Assembly (NCBI GenBank): GCA_031216445.1
Contig: CM062218.1
Location: 7,647,001-7,711,000, forward strand
Direction of reading: 5' to 3'
DNA: 64,000 bases
Source of the DNA: Lateolabrax maculatus
Taxonomy: Eukaryota > Chordata > Actinopteri > Acropomatiformes > Lateolabracidae
Shown here: positions 24,674 to 35,640 of the stretch, in pieces
Position numbering within the stretch: the stretch's first letter is position 1
Layout: each line of letters opens with the position of its first letter
Position numbers and translations under genes: made by a program
The notes under the pieces: model-generated
Database searches by the model: none
Told to the model about the DNA's origin: nothing
The model's input: only the letters and a program-made list of their open reading frames with translations

Positions 24674-26368
24674 CTGGTATGAATAGTGTGGGTGGGAGGG
24701 TTCATGTGGTCAGAACAGGGGATGAAAGAGGAAGACCAGCAGACCATTTACTCCATCCTTCTGTATCATGTTTCAAAATTGTTACACTAGCATTTTTGCA
24801 CTGTTTTCAATTTGTCATTCATAAAATGAATAAAATATTTTTGTGTTTTTTACATATTTACACATGTCACTATAATAATACCATATTGCTTGTGCTTCTG
24901 ATATATTTTGCAGCTAAGAAATATGCTATTATAGTGCAACCACAGTTTGATTTAAGTCTTTGTATTTTTAGCCAGGGTTCGGCAATGTTAGTCCACCACT
25001 TTGGTCCAGACCGAAATATTTCTGACTGACAGAAAATTCATACAGACATACAGTCCCCAGAGGATGAATTGTGATCACTTGGGGATTTCCTGAAATTTCA
25101 ATTTAATGTGTCCAGTGTTTGGTTGGACATTCCCATCAGCCTCAGCTACAAATTGTGTGTAGTGCTCATCAATGATAGTGTGCTGAAAAAAATAAAAATA
25201 AAATGGTGAACATCGTAAACATTAAACCTGATAAACATTGGCATGTTTGAATTGTCACCATCATTATGTTAGCATTTAGCTCCAAGCACCGCTAGGTCTA
25301 AGTACAGCCTCACAGAGCCAATAGCACGGCTGTGGACTTGTAATTACAGCTATTCAACTGACAGTACTGATGCTTGATTGATTCAACAAAAGCAATAAAT
25401 GTAACTTAGTACCTCAAACAGGAAACTACATCACATTGGGAATTTTGAAAACACACAGAAGCATCACTGAAACTTCGTCTACTCTTTTGTACTAATGAGT
25501 ATTCACAACTATGTTATGGGAGGCTTTCTGGTATTTTTGTACAATCATCATATACTGTGGTAGACGAAGTTTATTTAAAAAATTACCATTTTCATATTGA
25601 AAACATCCCCACTTTGATTTCCATCAAATGTTGTGTTATGGAAATATGCGCAACAACTTTTAGATCACTGGAAAAAAACCTCTTGACATTTGAAACACTA
25701 CTAATACCTATAAAACAGTTTCAGGTAGGTCTGGCAGTTACACTGCAGGTTTTACAGACTAACATCACAAAGGAATAACTTATTTGTTCTTATACAGTTA
25801 AAGAAAAAAAAATACTCACCACCTTTTGTCAGAGGAAGCTCTGTCATACCAGAGGTGGACAAAAGTTTCTCGTCTTTCTCAAAACTTTAGAGTAAATGTC
25901 AAGTCATGAACTACTGCAGATGCATTCGTCCCCAGTAAAGTCTATTCAGACCAAGAGGCGGCAACTGCACGGCTGCCTCTGATCCTTCACAGGAAACAGC
26001 AGAATCACACAGCGGGCTGCTTTGGTGTGGTAAAAGTTTGACACTTGAATATAACAGAGCCATTGTTAATGTTATCAGTAAAAGCTTTTTCTACCTTGAC
26101 AGAATGTCTGCTGTGAAAAAGGCCTCTCAGGTGATTACCACAAAGCTAGAATCTTAAGGGAACAGTGTTAATTAAACTTTTCAACCTCCATCTGTTTAGG
26201 ACTTTGCTGTGTCCACTGTCCCTGTCTGTGGTGGAGCCCGACTGAAGAACATCTGCTCCATGGGAGGTCCAGACACAATCATCATCAGCAGCAGCGACGG
26301 AGCCAAGAAGACACTCCGGGTACTGTATTTACAGTTAACTTTTTTTTTTATGTGTATGTATGATTTTA

Positions 26369-26399
<31 letters not shown>

Positions 26400-26877
26400 T
26401 ACAGATACATATATATTTGAAAGGAATAGTTCAACATTTTGGGGGGAAACCTTGTTCGCTTTCTTACCTAGAGTTAGATGAGAGGATTGATACTACTCAT
26501 GATTAAGGATATTTCCCAAAATGTTGAACTATTCCTGTAACCTCAAACACTAATGTGGTCAGTCTCTGTACATATGTTGCGATTCCTTTTTGCTTCATTC
26601 ACCAAGACTGCAGCCAATAATAAGACATTAACAGTTTCCTTCACCGGGTCTTGGGAATTCATGTATTAGCCAGGCCCTAACATATGTTACTAGTCAATAT
26701 TGGCCTTATTATGTATCACACATTTTCACTCTTTGTGCATGTGTTAGTGTTTCCTTTCTCTCTGTCCTGATATGAACTGCACACATCATATTTCCTAACT
26801 GCTGAGATCATATTATAATATTAATAATGGCACTGATGTTGCCTTTGAGCCTGTGTGTAATGCTGGGAGTGGTCTGC

Positions 26878-26928
<51 letters not shown>

Positions 26929-28601
26929 GGTCAGGAGGGTGCACAGTAACATTAAGTGTGTGTTCGTCTCCAGATGATGGAACAGCTGACTGATCACCAC
27001 TATGAAGTGCTCACTGTTCCAGAGGAATCAGCAGCAAACTGCGTCTACATCAAAGGTCCGTCTCATCGGGACTTCCTGCTCCACCGGCCTGCAGAGGAAT
27101 GTCCCGACAGCGTCTCTGTGAGTACAGCTGAGGATCAGACCTCAGTTTAAGAAAGAACCTCTTCTTTATTAAAGGATTATGGCAGCGTAATTTTAAAGTT
27201 GACTTTTAGTCCATAGTATAGGTTAAGCTCCAAAAAACACAGAATCCTACACATTTTTTATTAGACCCCCACTGCCTGTTAAATATCATTTAAAGCTCTT
27301 CCCTATGATGCACGTCTCTTACATAATTCTGCAGAGACTTGACACAGAAATGTTGTCAGAAACGTGTCTCAGTGCAAACTATGACAGTTGCCTTTTTGGA
27401 TCTAAAAGCTGAAATCTCTTGTGAAGCCATTCTCTGGCTCACAGCGCTGTCCTTCATTGCTGACCTGTTAAAAATGTCAGTAGGTAGGAGGACAAAAGTT
27501 TAGATATCTTGAAAATGTCAAGCACTCAGGAGTTTTTTTGTTTCAGAATATTGAGCATGAGTTGAAAGGTGACTTTTGACCAGGGCTGAGCAATATCACA
27601 ATATTAATAGGTATATTTTACAATATTTCTGTACTGTATATCAGGATTCAATAAAATAATCCAACTCATATACAGTAAAAGTAGCTGTGTTCCAATGTTA
27701 TGAATTACATCAGGCAAGACTAATGAACTGTAAAACAAAACCTACAATAAGGAAACATTTTGTTAATTTGTTTGTTTGGAATCATTGATAAACAGAATGT
27801 TGTAACAAAATAGGATCATGTCGTCCAGAAATAATATTACTGAAAGTCAATAAATGACAATATTTAATTATCCCCAGCAGTTGCTCTTGGTGATTCTGTT
27901 CGATGGAGCAGCAAGAATCAAACGTACTGATCTACAGATATTAATCTTTAATGATTGCTGCTGGGAAATGTAGATACTGCAACAGTTTATATGCCCTTAA
28001 ATATGTTTACAGTCCACTGCTGTAAGACATGCAAACACACAGTGGTGGAGGAAGTATTCAAGTCCTTTACTTAAGTAAATGTACTAATAGCACACTCTAA
28101 AAGTACTCCAGTGCAAGTTCTGCATTGAAGTAAAAGTATATAAGTATAATCAGGAAAATCTAATTTAGTATCAAAAGTACTGCTTTAATTATATCATTAA
28201 ATTATTACTGATTAATGCATTAATGTCTAAACAGAGTTTTACTTAATATTCAATCTACATAAACAGTCGCCTAAGTTGTGACGTGATTTTATAAAAGCCA
28301 CTGACAACTTGTAAGTTATTTAAGTCTTTCTGTGTGAATTCCAGCCAGTGAGGCAGTTGTTCCTCTTTCCTTCTTTTATTAGCCAGTCACATCTTCCCTG
28401 TGAATGTAACCAGTGCAGTCTGTGCCATTGATAATGAGGTGTGTCTGGATGAGTAATTTGTTTCCTCCGTCCTCTCCACAGGCCTTCCAAAAACTACAGG
28501 ACTACACCCTCCTGCCTACAGCCTGCAGCGAGGCCTCCAAACTGGGAGCGTCTCTGTCCTCGCTCTGCCTCCTCATCAACAGAAAGCACACGTATTTCTG
28601 A
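22553..28601 (+). CDS. ddah2: DDAH2, dimethylarginine dimethylaminohydrolase family
   Basis: Five coding exons (22553-22852, 24012-24200, 26200-26319, 26974-27117, 28482-28601) are all phase 0 at their junctions and give 290 residues, against 285 in human. Family blocks in order are FTHAVVRGIPE, DLAKAQRQFGCLTGALRQ, GDTALITRPF, GTDVLFTGREFFVG-like (GSDVLFTGREFFVG), NRRGAEVLADTFRDFAVSTVPV, CSMGGPD and the C-terminal SSLCLLINRK. DDAH1 hydrolyses methylated arginines that inhibit nitric oxide synthase. DDAH2's own enzymatic activity is doubtful in the literature. Here the position of the DDAH1 catalytic His is Arg177 (GGARLKNIC), the acidic residue of EETALITR is GDTALITR, and the only nearby Cys (280) is offset by one from the DDAH1 nucleophile. 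Neighbour genes fit the human CLIC1-DDAH2 pairing. Introns carry TG, TA and CA microsatellites and a MITE. Confidence 0.95.
23230..23770. repeat. Decayed dispersed repeat in ddah2 intron 1
   Basis: AT-rich, internally repetitive sequence (TTCCAAACAACTTCCC.., GGAATTTACTTGG.., TCAAAACAGCTTCC) gives a chance open frame but has no codon bias or homology. It resembles old interspersed teleost repeats. Family not identified. Confidence 0.4.
24625..24671 (+). repeat. (TG)n microsatellite, ddah2 intron 2
   Basis: About 47 bp, nearly pure TG in transcript sense, located about 425 bp past the exon 2 donor. Confidence 0.95.
25045..25335. repeat. Teleost dispersed repeat fragment
   Basis: Contains GTCCCCAGAGGATGAAT, GTTAGCATTTAGCTCCAAGC and GTACAGCCTCACAGAGCCA. 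These are motifs of a common fish interspersed repeat that also left fragments at about 10473-10516 and about 46980-47150. Class not established here. Confidence 0.6.
26369..26400. repeat. (TA)n(CA)n compound microsatellite
   Basis: Lies in ddah2 intron 3, starting about 50 bp past the exon 3 donor. Confidence 0.9.
26422..26536. mobile_element. MITE, short internally deleted copy
   Basis: The 22-bp arms 26422-26443 (begins AGGAATAGTTCAACATTTTG) and 26515-26536 are perfect inverse copies. The 71-bp interior (TTCGCTTTCTTACCTAGAGTTAGATGAGAGGATTGATAC) matches the left part of the longer family member at 35079-35357, so most of the interior is deleted here. Located in ddah2 intron 3. Confidence 0.85.
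26881..26925 (+). repeat. (TG)n microsatellite upstream of ddah2 exon 4
   Basis: A pure TG run of about 45 bp ends about 50 bp before the exon 4 acceptor at 26974, within the range where it could affect splicing. Confidence 0.95.
28040..28215 (+). mobile_element. Non-autonomous element, CAGTGGTGGAGGAAGTA family
   Basis: Starts CAGTGGTGGAGGAAGTATTC and continues with CTTTACTTAAGTAAATGTACTAATA and AAGTACTCCAGTGCAAG. This is the left part of a very common percomorph short DNA element (hAT-like by its CAGTGGTGG end, an inference). The right end is missing. Located in ddah2 intron 4. Confidence 0.75.
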
Positions 28602-29367
28602 AAACACCCGTCCGACCACCAGTATGTTACACAGCACGTCCATGTTTATGGTGGGGTGAAGGGGCCGCAGCACAGATCAACATTCTTGTCTATTTATTGT
28701 TAGGGGAAAAAACACTGACACACAGCGTCCGTATGCCAACTGTAACATCTGCTAACTGACTTTCTGAAGCAAACAAGCTGATTCTTGGCGCTGCTACCCC
28801 CCCTGCTGAACCAAAAGTGCAGCATCCTGATTTCCTCACAAAACCTGTAACACAACTGTCCACGTAACCACTAAATTCAGCTGTAGCTTCAGTGTTTTAA
28901 CTTGTGACCACATTTCCATTTTTTTCAGAACACCACAGACCTGGCAGAAAGTATTTACTGAACTTCAATGAAATGCAAACTGATGATTTTGGTACGAGGA
29001 GTTTCTGCATAGCTCACAAACACTTTAAATACCACTAAATGCAATCTAATGGTAGCTTCATGATCATACTGGCCAAAAATTAGGGGAAAAAAATCTTTTC
29101 CCATTATTCCCAGCAGTTGAACAATTTAATATAATCACTGTGACCTGGAGATATGAATAGATTGGACTTGAATAAATATTTTTTTAATTGGTTAGTCTAA
29201 TAGCAAGCAAGAGTAATACGTTCTGAGGAAAATGAATTCATTGCTTTTCATAACCTGCAGATACCACGTGGTACCCAAATTCATGTGTGCATATTTGTGA
29301 CAATGTAGAATAGAAATAATTGTTTTAGCTTTCTAATGTACGAGTTTGTAGCAAGTCTAGTGATGCC

Positions 29368-29373
29368 AATAAA
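29368..29373 (+). terminator. ddah2 poly(A) signal
   Basis: AATAAA at 29368-29373, 767 bases past the stop. It lies 129 bp from the opposing rps5 signal. Confidence 0.7.
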
Positions 29374-29501
29374 ATTTTACTGACATAACAGTACATGTCT
29401 TATATGTGTAATTTATGTTCACTGTCCAAGAATCCAAACAATCCTATGTAGAAGTAAATTTAAAAAAGAAAAGAAAAGCACTCAACAGAAATTTCTCCAA
29501 A

Positions 29502-29507
29502 TTTATT
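29502..29507 (-). terminator. rps5 poly(A) signal
   Basis: TTTATT on + reads AATAAA on -, about 25 bases past the rps5 stop. The very short 3'UTR is typical of ribosomal protein genes. Confidence 0.8.
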
Positions 29508-29531
29508 TGTTTTGATAGAAAGGAAACATGT

Positions 29532-32500
29532 TTAACGGTTGGACTTGGCAACTCTCTCCAACTCGTCCTTCTTCTTGATGGCGTAAGAGTTAGATGAACC
29601 CTGAAAGGAGGAGAAATTGTTTAATAAACCTCAACATACATTTCACAGCACAGAAATATAAATGAGGACCTGAGTTTCTCACCACCACAAGCATCAGGAG
29701 GGTGCAGTAATAGGAATTATATTGTACTATGAGTTACAGTGCTACTTATTCTCAAAATGGTCATGCTATAAGTGGATAAACTTACCTTGGCTGCATTGAT
29801 CAGCTCATCAGCCAGGCACTCTGCAATGGTCTTGATGTTCCTGAAAGCAGCTTCTCTTGCGCCTGTGCACAGCAGCCAGATGGCCTACAAGACAAGAGAC
29901 AGCAGGACATTAGAGGGTGAGACAGGCTGGCAGATTTACTTTGGCGAAATAAACACTGGACAGTAGTGTAATGTATCTGAGTTGGTGATTGACTGGGCCA
30001 CAACAGGATACAGCCAATGAATAAGCAAAGACGTTTTTCCTCTACGAGCACTCTAGCACACCAGGACAACGGGTCAGTGACCAGGCGTGACTCTAGCCTC
30101 GCTTAATGCATCAAATACAAACAATTCAGCTAATGAAAATAAAGCAGTTTTTAGAAAAATTATGATTGAAGGAATATTTGAAAAAGGTTTTTAAAAAAGT
30201 GATGTGTACTACCAAAACCTTTAAGAAAAACAATTTGAATGTAAACGTGTGGTTACCTGGTTGACTCTGCGGAGAGGTGACACATCTACAGCCTGCCTCC
30301 TGACGGTACCAGCGCGACCGATACGGGTGGAGTCCTCACGGGGTCCACTGTTGATGATGGCGTTCACCAAGACCTGGAGTGGATTCTGGAAACATAATTG
30401 ACAACAGTTGTTAAGTTTCTCAAATCTGTGCACAACGCGTGGTTACACATATCCACGACACTGGATACCTGCTAAAACCTGACACACAGGGCTGGTAATC
30501 TGCTCAATGTCGTGTTTTGACAACAGTAATATTTAAGTAGTTAATGAGCTCTGGGCTCTACTGTTGTGGGTCTCACTCAAAGCTGTTTTTCACAATTAGA
30601 AATTACTTATTAAAATTGCACTATGACTAGAGATTTGTTTTTTAATTTACAAATCTGGGATTTAACCATGTGTATTACTAAGAAAGTCAAGTGAAACATT
30701 TCAAAATATAATTCAAAGTACAATAACTTCTGTTTTTGACAAAGTTACTTTCATTTAACAGCTCATTACTATTTTTTTCTCCTCAAGTTCAATTAGCAGA
30801 AGAATAATTTGAGTGTCTTTGTAGGGGTTTGAGTGTTTTCCCCACTTTTAATAGGCCAAATAAAATCGATGAATATCTTGTGCATTATTACAATGAAACC
30901 CTGTGCCACAGTATCAGCTGAAGACATCACAGCTCCCTTTGATAAAGCTTATGGTTTGATTGCTGTATTAATCCTACAGAGAAGTATTATAAGTCACACT
31001 AAACAAGAGTGACAACTGTTAAAGTGAGTGGTACATACCTCTCCAGTCAGCAGGTGGATGATCTCGAAGGCGTGCTTGACGATGCGCACGGTCATCAGCT
31101 TCTTGCCGTTGTTGCGGCCGTGCATCATCATGGAGTTGGTCAGACGCTCCACGATGGGGCACTGGGCCTTACGGAAACGCTTGGCGGCATAACGTCCTCC
31201 GGAGTGTGGCAGGTACTTGGCGTACTTCTCTTTCACAGCAATGTAATCCTGTAGTGTACAGAGGGCAGTTTAAGCATTATGGCTTCTGATTTGAACACAG
31301 CATTGTTGAGTTACAGTATGTATGAAGGGGTAATGTGTCTGAGTTGGTGATTGACTGGGCCACAACAGACTACAGCCAATGAATAAGCAAAGACGTATTT
31401 TCCTCTGCGAGCACTCTAGCACACCAGGACAACAGCAATGTCCAGGCGTGACTCTAGCCTCGCTTAACATTGATCAAGATCACATTATTAAACACAGCAG
31501 ACACAAGCAGCATCCGTCTCCTGCTGCTTACCTGCAGGGAGATGTCATTGATCTGGACATCGTCAGTGCTCCACTTGCCAAAGAGCTTGATCTCCGGGGT
31601 CTCAGCCACGGCTGGGGCAGTCTCCCACTCAGTCACTGAGGATTAAAAAATAAAAGCAGGTGGTCAATTCGAGGAAAAGAAACTAAGAAACACTTCATAT
31701 AGCCTTGTGTGCACCTCAGTTTCCCCTTAAACATTAAAAATCTTTAAATAGGGCTGGGGCAATTTACTTATGTTAATAGATAAGAAACAACTGATGTCTG
31801 ATTGATATTGATCACAGTACAAATCATTCTGGATCCGTTATGGTCACTTGGATTTACCGCATATTGCATCAAACTAATCCTAGTTTGAACGTAGCAGTAT
31901 TGATACTTTAAAAGCAGTATAATGAATCGCATTAGTCTCAAATAACATAATTACACTGATTGATATCAATATCTTAGTTATATTGCGCAGCTGTACCGCT
32001 TCCAGGCTGAACTACCCGGCCTCACATACACCCATTAGTACTTGGCACAGCTCACTGGTGTATTAGTGTAATTTAAGGATCAAATTAAAAGGTTAAAACA
32101 CGGCCACACTTCTCCCAGCAGGGCCCGAGTTGAAGCCTGCAGCTGCCAAGTCAAGCGACCACCTAACGCACGTTTCAAAGATGGCGAGATTTTACATCAA
32201 AAACATGTGGTGGGTTTTTTTTTCCTACTATGGCGACAACGTGGTCAGAGTGCGAATACGACCGCTACGTTTTGTGAAGCGGAGCAGAGACGGAGATCTG
32301 ATCCATCGAGGTGATTGATCAAACACGCCGCATCCACACGTGCTAACCAGCTAGCCACATGCTAACGCTCGGCGCCGTTGCGCTCGTGCGGAAACAGTTG
32401 GCGCGAATAAACCAACATTAAGGTAAAACTGGGAGGTTTGGCTCGTGTTTGTCGGACAACCGGAGTCCGTGCGGCTTCCAATCGTCCGAAAATAGTGTTT

Positions 32501-32544
32501 TTCGTGACATATGAAGCAAAGAAAAGGTGAATTTTTCACTCACT
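29532..32544 (-). CDS. rps5: Small ribosomal subunit protein uS7 (RPS5)
   Basis: Exons on - are 32544 and upstream (5'UTR plus the A of ATG), 31635-31532, 31248-31039, 30385-30257, 29884-29786 and 29600-29532. They give 203 residues, one fewer than human. The product is nearly identical to vertebrate RPS5: TEWETAPAVAETPEIKLFGK, KEKYAKYLPHSGGRYAAKRF, NSMMMHGRNNGKKLMTVRIV, PREDSTRIGRAGTVRRQAVD, AIWLLCTGAREAAFRNIKTI and KKDELERVAKSNR. It is a 40S head protein that contacts 18S rRNA and mRNA at the exit side. The start codon is split A|TG across intron 1, and TGACTGAG follows a good acceptor (CCTCAG). Introns 2 and 4 each carry an H/ACA snoRNA-like sequence. The promoter has a 5'TOP-type pyrimidine tract. 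Expected to be highly expressed and growth-regulated. Confidence 0.98.
29969..30104 (-). ncRNA. H/ACA-type snoRNA candidate, rps5 intron 4
   Basis: On the host strand it reads AAGCGAGGCTAGAGTCACGCC and so on. Hairpin 1 has a basal GCGAG/CTCGT stem and an upper CACGCC/GGTGTG stem. The H box AGAGGA follows. Hairpin 2 has an upper ATTGGCTG/CAGTCAAT stem and a basal GTCT/AGAT stem, and ends in ACA three bases from the 3' end (ACATTA). Both hairpins have internal loops where a guide pocket would be. It is paralogous to the copy in intron 2. Differences cluster in the loops (for example, TCACTGACCC at the hairpin 1 tip), while stems, boxes and pockets are kept. Target uridine not determined. Confidence 0.82.
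31331..31465 (-). ncRNA. H/ACA-type snoRNA candidate, rps5 intron 2
   Basis: About 135 nt on the host strand. Hairpin 1 has basal GCGAG/CTCGC, upper CACGCC/GGTGTG and terminal GGACA/TGTCC stems. The H box AGAGGA follows immediately. Hairpin 2 is GTCT...AGAC with upper ATTGGCTG/CAGTCAAT, then ACA and three bases. The pocket strands of hairpin 1 are GCTAGAGT and CTAGAGTG. Near-identity to the intron 4 copy inside a ribosomal protein gene strongly favours a real snoRNA. I do not recognise which named snoRNA it is. Confidence 0.85.
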
Positions 32545-32600
32545 TGTGTCTGCCGTCCTGTACCACACTTCTCTGAGACGGAAAAGGGCCTTTTCGGGGC
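32545..32600 (-). promoter_or_regulatory. rps5 5'TOP start region and first exon
   Basis: Upstream of the intron 1 donor (ACACAA|GTGAGT, exon end 32544) the - strand reads GGCCCTTTTCCGTCTCAGAG. A C followed by pyrimidines near 32587 is the usual 5'TOP initiation context of translation-machinery genes. It would give a first exon of about 44 nt. Flanks are CpG-rich. Confidence 0.65.
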
Positions 32601-32604
32601 GCCG

Positions 32605-33515
32605 CGGCCGGATATCCGGTGAGCTGCTGGGGTCCTTCCGGTGCGCAAGGCATGCATGGAAATGTAGTCTTTTCTTTCAGAGTGGCTCTCAAGCTTTATA
32701 ATATATATTTTTTTTTTTTATAAAAGTATCATATTAAAATGTAGTTAAACTGAACAACGTGATGGCAAAAACAATGATGAAGAAAGAAAGCATTTATTTA
32801 TTGATTGATTAAATTTTCCCCTTTCATTACATTAAATGTAAAAGAAAAATAAAAAAAAGAAAAGGTCTCTTTTCACTTTTCCGTTAATCAAAACTGTGAT
32901 TTTGAAAGTAAACATCCAGTATAAATGTCAGATATCAATATTTTATTTATTTATAATGTAAGCTATTAATCTTGTATTATAGACACAGAAAATAATTGGA
33001 TAATAGTATAGTAGTATAAGAGTGTCCCTTAAATTCATTTAAAAACAAGATACAGTTTGAACAAATATTATAGTTAAAAAACACAACACTAACAGCAAAT
33101 GTAGCCATACATTTTAAACAGTAAACTTCACTGAACATTTTATTTGTATCAATGACAAATATAAACAATAATTCAAATATCGCAAAAACATTATATATGT
33201 ATACATTGAAATACTCAGACTCAGTTAGGTCTCATATACGTATTTTTATTAATATTTTTAAAACCAGGCCTTAAAGGGGATAGGTAGAAGGCATATTTAA
33301 AAAAAGAGAAAAGAAAACACAATTTAACTATACAGAACTATAATTAAATGTTTCTGTGTTTCTTGTGTTGCATTTTTGTACTGATGTTTCTCGTTACTAA
33401 TTATCCACCTCAATGTTCTAGTTTGTTTAACTGCTTTGAGGTGTTGTGTGTCCCTGAACTGATTGGACAAAGACAATCTGTTGGAATAAATTAAGACAAA
33501 AAGATGTTCAAAACA
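32605..33515. other. Intergenic between rps5 and ppt2 3' end
   Basis: AT-rich (long A/T runs at about 32700-33300) with no exon-like segment on either strand. Ends at the candidate ppt2 poly(A) signals. Confidence 0.6.
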
Positions 33516-33520
33516 GTATT

Positions 33521-33532
33521 TTTATTTTATTT
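33521..33532 (-). terminator. Candidate ppt2 poly(A) signals
   Basis: TTTATTTTATTT on + gives overlapping AATAAA hexamers on -. If used, the ppt2 3'UTR is about 2.1 kb. Other AATAAA matches nearer the stop were not excluded. Confidence 0.45.
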
Positions 33533-34588
33533 AGGAATTGACAACATTTGACACATTTTCATTGGCAGACCAAATACTGTAGAAATTGTACAATAGTGTC
33601 AAAATAGTACTTTCTGTTTGAAAAAGTCTCCATATCCACATTTACTGTTTGTAAAGTCAGAAAACTGAACAGCGAGGACATCCCTTAAATCCACATTTTA
33701 AGCAATTAATTTCTACAAGAATACATGACATAAAGGATGCAACAATTTTAAAATAACACTGCACATTTAACTTCAACATTAAAATAGTTAAAATCATCCC
33801 ATCTTCCTCATTTCCCTTCTCTTTATCTGGTTAAATATTGTGCAATGCATACTTTACTCATTCAAATAGTAATTCACTTCTGGTTTTATCACACAATATA
33901 TATTTCCATTCTTCTCTTCTTGAGAAACATCTACAAGAACAACAGACAGCCATAAACATCCAACAAAATGCAAACAATTAAGAGAAATTGTTCCCTTTTT
34001 TTCGACAGAGACATACAAACAACTAGGTTGTTAAAACGCCTGAGATCTAAATTCTATGGGAGGTAAAGACTGCCACGTACAATAGTCTGGTGGACAAGTG
34101 AACACTAATTTAACACTGCCAATCCACGGCCACTCTACGTCAGTCTCCACCCATCCCCATCATTAGTTTTAGCACCATCACTAAAGGCAGTGTGTCATAG
34201 CACTTCGGTATGAGACATGAAACAGGCATTTTAGGAAGATTTAAGGCTTAATCTACTAAAGCTCCATAGACTGCATGATAATGATAATAAACATGATATT
34301 TATGATCTGCGCACACACAAGAAAAAAAAAAAAAAAAAAACACACAGGAAAACATGATTCCCCAGGGTTAAAAATGGAAGGATAAAAAGATACAAATGAC
34401 TGCATCATAAGATGAGCAGGGCAGTGAGTCTGTACATATAGACAAGATGACAGAACGTCGCTCAGGCACTGTTGTTTTGTGTGGTGTTTTGAGGTATGTG
34501 TGACCAAACACACACAGACACACATGGATATATAATGTATCTATGTGGGCTCTGTACTTTAAAGTAATACATTAACATTTTCATACAA

Positions 34589-34902
34589 ATTAAAGGGGCA
34601 CTCCACCAATTCTTGGGATAGACACTTCTAATCTTTACCTCAAGTGCCTGGGTTACAAGCTAAAAGTGATGAGTTTTAATGTTTACTAAGTAGGAAGGGT
34701 CTAATAAAAGATACTATTGAGTTGCATTATGGAAATTAGAGCATTTTGGGGATTTGAATAAAATTTGGGAATAAAAGTCAGGATATTTCAACATCTTCTA
34801 TATTGATTTTTGACCCATCTCCTTTTACTAGTCACTATACTTTACGGAAATGCAAAAAATGAAATGAAATGAAAACCTTAATTGTGGAAGTGCTCCTTTA
34901 AT
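34589..34902. mobile_element. MITE, ATTAAAGGGGCACTCCACC family
   Basis: The left end ATTAAAGGGGCACTCCACC and right end GTGGAAGTGCTCCTTTAAT are imperfect inverse copies about 314 bp apart. Typical of a common fish miniature inverted-repeat element. Located in the probable 3'UTR of ppt2. Confidence 0.75.
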
Positions 34903-35078
34903 GTCTGATTTGCATTACTGTTGCAGACTGTAATAACACAGTAAGAGTTAGACCTTTATATTTGTCACTTCTGACAGTTTGTGCCTTGTACTTATTTTCT
35001 GAGAAAATCCCTTCAGCTGACAGACATGGATGTGCTGGATTTGTCCGACAGCAGCAACAAAGTTTAACATACATAGTA

Positions 35079-35357
35079 TAGTAAAGTTGACTATTTTGGG
35101 AAACACGCTTATCCGCTTTCTTGCTGAGAGTTAGATAAAAAGATTGATGCCCCTCTAATGTCTGTACGCTAAATATGAAGCTACAGCCAGCAGCCAGTTA
35201 GCTTAGCTTAGCACAAAGACTGTAAACAGGGGGAAACAGCTAGCACGGTTCTGTTAGAAGGTATCGAAATCTGCCTACCAGCACCAAATCACCTACCATC
35301 AATCTTCTCATCCAACTCAAGCAAATAAGCCCCACAATGTCAAACCATTCCCTTTAA
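35079..35357. mobile_element. MITE, longer relative of the 26422-26536 copy
   Basis: Contains TTGACTATTTTGGGAAACACGC, CGCTTTCTTGCTGAGAGTTAG, AAATATGAAGCTACAGCCAGC, GTTAGCTTAGCTTAGCAC and AAACAGGGGGAAACAGCTAGC. The right end (CACAATGTCAAACCATTCCCTTT) is a diverged inverse of the left. Located in the probable ppt2 3'UTR. Confidence 0.75.
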
Positions 35358-35640
35358 AGCAATCCAGTAGTTACAAAGATGAGCATAAAAAACAAAATAT
35401 ATCTACAGAAATCTCACCAACAAAAAGTAGAAGGAAAGACGAACGCTGGATTACGATTAAGAAGTGATTTCTAAAAACTGTAATCTAAAAAGGGAGATTA
35501 CATCATACAGAGTACGCTCACAATTGTTGTGAGGATACGTTACAGTGATCGTAGAGGCAGAGTTTCACATGGTGGTAGTTAAAAGCTTATAAAACTGCAA
35601 GGTGTGTATGTTTGTGTGTGTGTGCTGTAAAAGAGTTGTT

